NCBI GenBank assembly: GCA_021779635.1
Contig: JAJYAH010000255.1
Location: forward strand, 1 to 8,724
Direction of reading: 5' to 3'
Source: Pseudomonadota bacterium
Lineage (GTDB): Bacteria; Pseudomonadota; Alphaproteobacteria; Rhizobiales; Xanthobacteraceae
DNA length: 8,724 bases
In this document: one piece after another, positions 5,988-8,724 of the stretch
Position numbering within the stretch: position 1 is the stretch's first letter
Layout of the letters: every line of letters starts with the position of its first letter
Made by a program: the position numbers and the translations under genes
The notes under the pieces: generated by a model
The model's database searches: none
What the model saw: the letters and a program-made list of their open reading frames with translations, nothing else
What the model was told of the DNA's origin: nothing

Positions 5988-6746
5988 ATGACCTATTGTT
6001 GCGGAGTGCTGGTGCGGGACGGGCTGGTCATGATCGCGGACACCCGCACCAATGCCGGTCTCGACAATGTCTCGACCTTTCGCAAACTCCATATCTTCGC
6101 AAAGCCGGGCGAGCGCATCATGGCGATCGCGAGCGCCGGAAATCTCGCGATCAGCCAGTCGGTGCTGTCGACCCTGACCGAAGGGCTTGAAGACCCGCAT
6201 ACCGGCGAACTCGAGACCCTGCTCAACGCGCCGACCATGTTCCAGGCAGCGCAGCGCATCGGCCGGGCGATCCGGAGCGTCCACGCCACCGAAGGCCTCG
6301 CGCTGCAATCGGAAGACATCAATTTCGACGTGTCGTTCCTGTTCGGCGGCCAGATCAAGGGCTCGCGGATGCGGCTGTTCATGGTCTACCCGGCCGGCAA
6401 TTTCATCGAATGCACCACCGACACGCCTTATTTGCAGATCGGCGAGCACAAATACGGCAAGCCGGTGCTCGACCGCGCGATGCATTACGATGTCGAACTG
6501 TATGAAGCGCTCAAGACCAGCCTGATCTCGATGGATTCAACGATGCGTTCCAATCTCGGCGTCGGCCTGCCGATCGACGTGCTGGTGGTGCGCTCCGACG
6601 TCTGCGAGGCCGATCTCAACCACCGCATCGAGGCCGGCGAGCCGTATTTTCACGATCTGCGCTCGCGCTGGTCGGCCGCATTGCGCGCGGCGCATCAGAA
6701 TATTCCAAGGCCACCCTACAAGACCGAAATTGAAGCAAAAACATAA
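5988..6746 (+). CDS. Anbu-type proteasome homologue (proteasome-type protease)
   Basis: A 252-residue Ntn-hydrolase of the Anbu family (ancestral beta-subunit, bacterial proteasome homologue). The start MTYCCG puts Thr at position 2; removal of Met would expose it as the N-terminal nucleophile, as in proteasome beta subunits. Counting that Thr as 1, Asp17 (in [10 protein letters not shown]) and Lys32 (in STFRK) fall where the catalytic Asp17 and Lys33 of proteasomes are expected. The body shows [21 protein letters not shown] and the strand [19 protein letters not shown], typical of Anbu. Anbu proteins assemble into ring- or helix-like oligomers; the substrate is not settled. The start is fixed by GAGG 7 bases upstream (5977-5980) and by the Thr requirement. 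The SDR gene follows after 14 bp, suggesting an operon. Anbu genes commonly sit with ATP-grasp, alpha-E and transglutaminase-like genes. None of these lies within the 6 kb upstream here, which is repeats and debris. Family assignment sure. Confidence 0.93.
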   Translation: MTYCCGVLVRDGLVMIADTRTNAGLDNVSTFRKLHIFAKPGERIMAIASAGNLAISQSVLSTLTEGLEDPHTGELETLLNAPTMFQAAQRIGRAIRSVHATEGLALQSEDINFDVSFLFGGQIKGSRMRLFMVYPAGNFIECTTDTPYLQIGEHKYGKPVLDRAMHYDVELYEALKTSLISMDSTMRSNLGVGLPIDVLVVRSDVCEADLNHRIEAGEPYFHDLRSRWSAALRAAHQNIPRPPYKTEIEAKT

Positions 6747-6760
6747 CAAGGCGGGAGCAA

Positions 6761-7519
6761 ATGACCGAGGTAAAAAACAAGATCGCGTTGGTGACCGGCG
6801 CCGGCACCGGCGTCGGACGCGCGGCGTCGCTGGCGCTGATGGCGGCGGGCTTCACGGTGGTGCTCGCCGGGCGGCGGATCGAAATGCTGGAAGAGACCAG
6901 CAAGCTCGGCGAAAATGTCGGCAAGAGCCTTGCCGTTTCCGCCGACATGGCCGATCCCGGCTCGATTGCCGCCCTGTTCTCCAGGGTGATGGACGTCTAC
7001 GGCCGGCTCGATGTTCTCTTCAACAACGCCGGTATGGGCGCGCCGCCGCTGCCGTTCGAGGATTTGAGCCTCGCACAATGGCAGGCGGTGGTAGCAACCA
7101 ATCTCACGGCGCCGTTTTTGTGCACGCAGCACGCATTCCGGATCATGAAGGACCAGACCCCGCGCGGTGGCCGCATCATCAACAACGGCTCGATCTCCGC
7201 GCACGCGCCGCGGCCGTTCTCCGCGCCCTATACGTCCACCAAACACGCCATCACCGGCTTGACCAAGGCGAGCAACCTCGATGGCCGCGCCTACGACATC
7301 GCGGTCGGACAGATCGACATCGGCAACGCGGCGACCCCGATGACGGATCGCATGGTCGAAGGTGTGTTGCAGCCGGACGGCCGCAAGATTCCGGAACCGC
7401 GCATGGACGCCAAGGCGGTGGGCGACGCCGTCGCCTACATGGCAAGCCTGCCGCTCGACGCCAATGTGCTGTTCATGACGGTGATGGCCAGCAAGATGCC
7501 GTTTGTGGGACGGGGTTGA
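6761..7519 (+). CDS. Short-chain dehydrogenase/reductase (SDR) family oxidoreductase
   Basis: A 252-residue classical SDR, a Rossmann-fold NAD(P)-dependent oxidoreductase. The cofactor motif TGAGTGVG is at residues 12-19, Asp62 is at the adenine-binding position, NNAG is at 88-91, and the catalytic tetrad is Asn114, Ser144, Tyr157 and Lys161 (YTSTK). Arg38-Arg39 at the end of the second strand suggests preference for NADP over NAD. Length is usual for the family. The substrate loop gives no clue to specificity, so I assign no reaction. The start has GGGAG and an upstream AAGG just before the ATG. It follows the Anbu-type gene by 14 bp on the same strand, so co-transcription is likely, though no functional link is established. 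It is convergent with the MFS gene, whose end is only 31 bp away. Confidence 0.95.
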   Translation: MTEVKNKIALVTGAGTGVGRAASLALMAAGFTVVLAGRRIEMLEETSKLGENVGKSLAVSADMADPGSIAALFSRVMDVYGRLDVLFNNAGMGAPPLPFEDLSLAQWQAVVATNLTAPFLCTQHAFRIMKDQTPRGGRIINNGSISAHAPRPFSAPYTSTKHAITGLTKASNLDGRAYDIAVGQIDIGNAATPMTDRMVEGVLQPDGRKIPEPRMDAKAVGDAVAYMASLPLDANVLFMTVMASKMPFVGRG

Positions 7520-7550
7520 GGAATCCACGTCACGCGAACATGCGATGGCC

Positions 7551-8724
7551 CTATTCCAGCTTCTCCACGCTGCTCAGCGCCGGGAACAGCTTCATCCACA
7601 ACAGCGCGATCGCGATCGTGCCGACACCGCCGAGCACGGCAGCCGGCATCGCGCCGAACAAGGCCGCGGTCACGCCGCTTTCGAACTGCCGAGCTGGTTG
7701 GAAGCGTTGATGAACAGGAAGTTGACGGCGCCGACGCGGCCCCGCATCGCATCCGGCGTCGCCAGCTGCACCAGCGAAAACCGGATCACCACACTGATGG
7801 TATCGGCCGCGCCCAACGTCGCCAGCGCCAGCACCGACAGCCACATCCAGTGCGAAAGCGCGAACACGACCGTCGCCGCACCGAAGACGGTGACGGCCTG
7901 AAACATCCGCATGCCGACGCGGCGCCTGATGGTATGTCGGGCGAGAAACGCCGTCATCAGCAAGGCGCCGACCGCGGGCGCGGCGCGCAGGATGCCGAGC
8001 CCGAGCGGGCCGGCGTTGAGGATATCGCGGGCATAGATCGGGAGCAGCGCCGTGACGCCGCCGAGCAGGACGGCGAACAAATCGAGCGAGATCGTCCCGA
8101 GGATCGCGGGATTGTTGCGGACGAACCTGACCCCGGCGAACAGATCGCTCGGCGTCGCCGAATCCCTGATGGCGACCGGTTGCGTCAGGCTGATGCCGCC
8201 GGTCAGGATCGCCCCCAACAGCCAGAACATGGCCATGATGCCATAGGGCATGCTGGGCGTGAGCGCATAGGCGAGACCGCCGAGCGCCGGACCGGTGATG
8301 GTGGCTACTTGGGCTGCACCGCTCGAGATCGCGGTCGCGCGCTGCAGCGAACCCAGCGGCGTGATCAGCGGCAAGAGGGCGGCCGTCGTCGGGCTCTCGA
8401 AGGCCCCGGCCGTTCCCAGCACGAAAGACGCAACAAAAATATGCGTTACCGTGAGAGAGCCCGAATGGGCGCCCCAGGCCAGGAACAAGGCTGTCAGCGC
8501 TTCGGCCAACTGGCAAAGTTGCACGACGCGCCTGCGCTCGTAGCGATCGGCGGCGCTGCCGGCGACGAACAGAAACAGCGCGGTCGGCAGAAATTGCACC
8601 AGGCCGACCATGCCGAGATCGAAGGCGCTGCCGGTCAGCTCATAGACCTGCCAGCCGATCGCGACCGCCCCGATCTGGCTGGAGAAGCGCGAAAGGCTGC
8701 GCGACAGCAGAAATAGCAGAAATA
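7551..8724 (-). pseudogene. MFS transporter (exporter), frameshifted and cut by the window edge
   Basis: Reads leftwards from the window edge. The visible N-terminal part (LLSRSLSRFSSQIGAVAIGWQVYELTG) and the following GSAADRYERRRV, an MFS motif A between helices 2 and 3, identify a major facilitator exporter of the EntS/MFS_3-like group, normally about 410-420 residues with 12 helices. The frame runs clean to NFLFINASNQLGSSKAA and stops at 7670. Shifting by one base at about 7687/7688 restores FESGVTAALFGAMPAAVLGGVG and the last helix, ending SSVEKLE at 7551. The family normally reads NQLGEFESG here, so one base (a C on the plus strand, giving GAACTC) has been lost and the Glu codon destroyed. 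About 390 residues are visible; perhaps 15-25 residues lie beyond 8724. Everything else looks well preserved, so either the mutation is very recent or it is a sequencing error. Substrate unknown. Confidence 0.85.

Noticed and set aside
6730..7710. A 326-codon plus-strand open frame overlapping the SDR gene in another frame
   Set aside because: The SDR frame has all catalytic motifs; this one is an Arg/Gly-rich GC-driven shadow.
7850..8716. A 288-codon plus-strand open frame opposite the MFS gene
   Set aside because: The translation is a charged Arg/Asp/Glu/Gly-rich shadow; the minus strand carries an unmistakable MFS transporter.
1..8724. CRISPR array, tRNA or rRNA genes, complete insertion sequence
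   Set aside because: I saw no regularly spaced direct repeats, no cloverleaf-forming segments, no rRNA-like sequence and no intact transposase on either strand.

Overview
The window looks like chromosomal DNA of a Bradyrhizobium-like alphaproteobacterium (order Hyphomicrobiales). This rests on the GC-rich, rhizobial-style proteins on the right, on intergenic repeats of a kind I remember from Bradyrhizobium and Rhodopseudomonas, and on the sparse, decayed coding pattern on the left. It is inferred from memory of families; no search was run.

Layout. The left part (about 1-4140) is accessory DNA, visibly lower in GC and poor in genes. It holds an intact NTF2/SnoaL-like protein (26-574, minus), a small ion-channel-like membrane protein broken by one in-frame TGA (990-1481, minus), an intact small protein of unknown function (1863-2231, plus) and a PAP2-family membrane protein with altered catalytic motifs (2388-3083, minus). 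Next come a truncated ATC-hydrolase-like gene (3165-3425, minus) and the broken C-terminal part of a methyltransferase gene (3461-3811, minus). These two lie 35 bp apart and were probably once one operon. Unassignable debris fills 3812-4197. A tandem-CBS-domain protein (4198-4641, plus) is intact.

The middle (4642-5987) has no gene I can support. It contains the second copy of a ~115-bp direct repeat whose first copy is at 1603-1716, and a hairpin-rich tract (about 5583-5792) ending in a 19-bp inverted repeat.

The right part (5988-8724) is GC-rich, densely coding and core-like. An Anbu-type proteasome homologue (5988-6746) and a short-chain dehydrogenase/reductase (6761-7519) form a probable two-gene operon with a 14-bp gap. 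A convergent MFS exporter gene (7551-8724, minus) runs off the right edge and carries a single-base deletion in a conserved motif near its C-terminus.

The genes do not form one pathway. The left looks like a genomic-island-type graveyard of inactivated genes and repeats, joined to a core-like block near 5.9 kb. I do not see a convincing new multi-gene system. The points most worth checking are the Anbu-type protease without its usual partner genes, the PAP2 protein lacking the canonical C2 histidine, the three gene inactivations, and the repeats.
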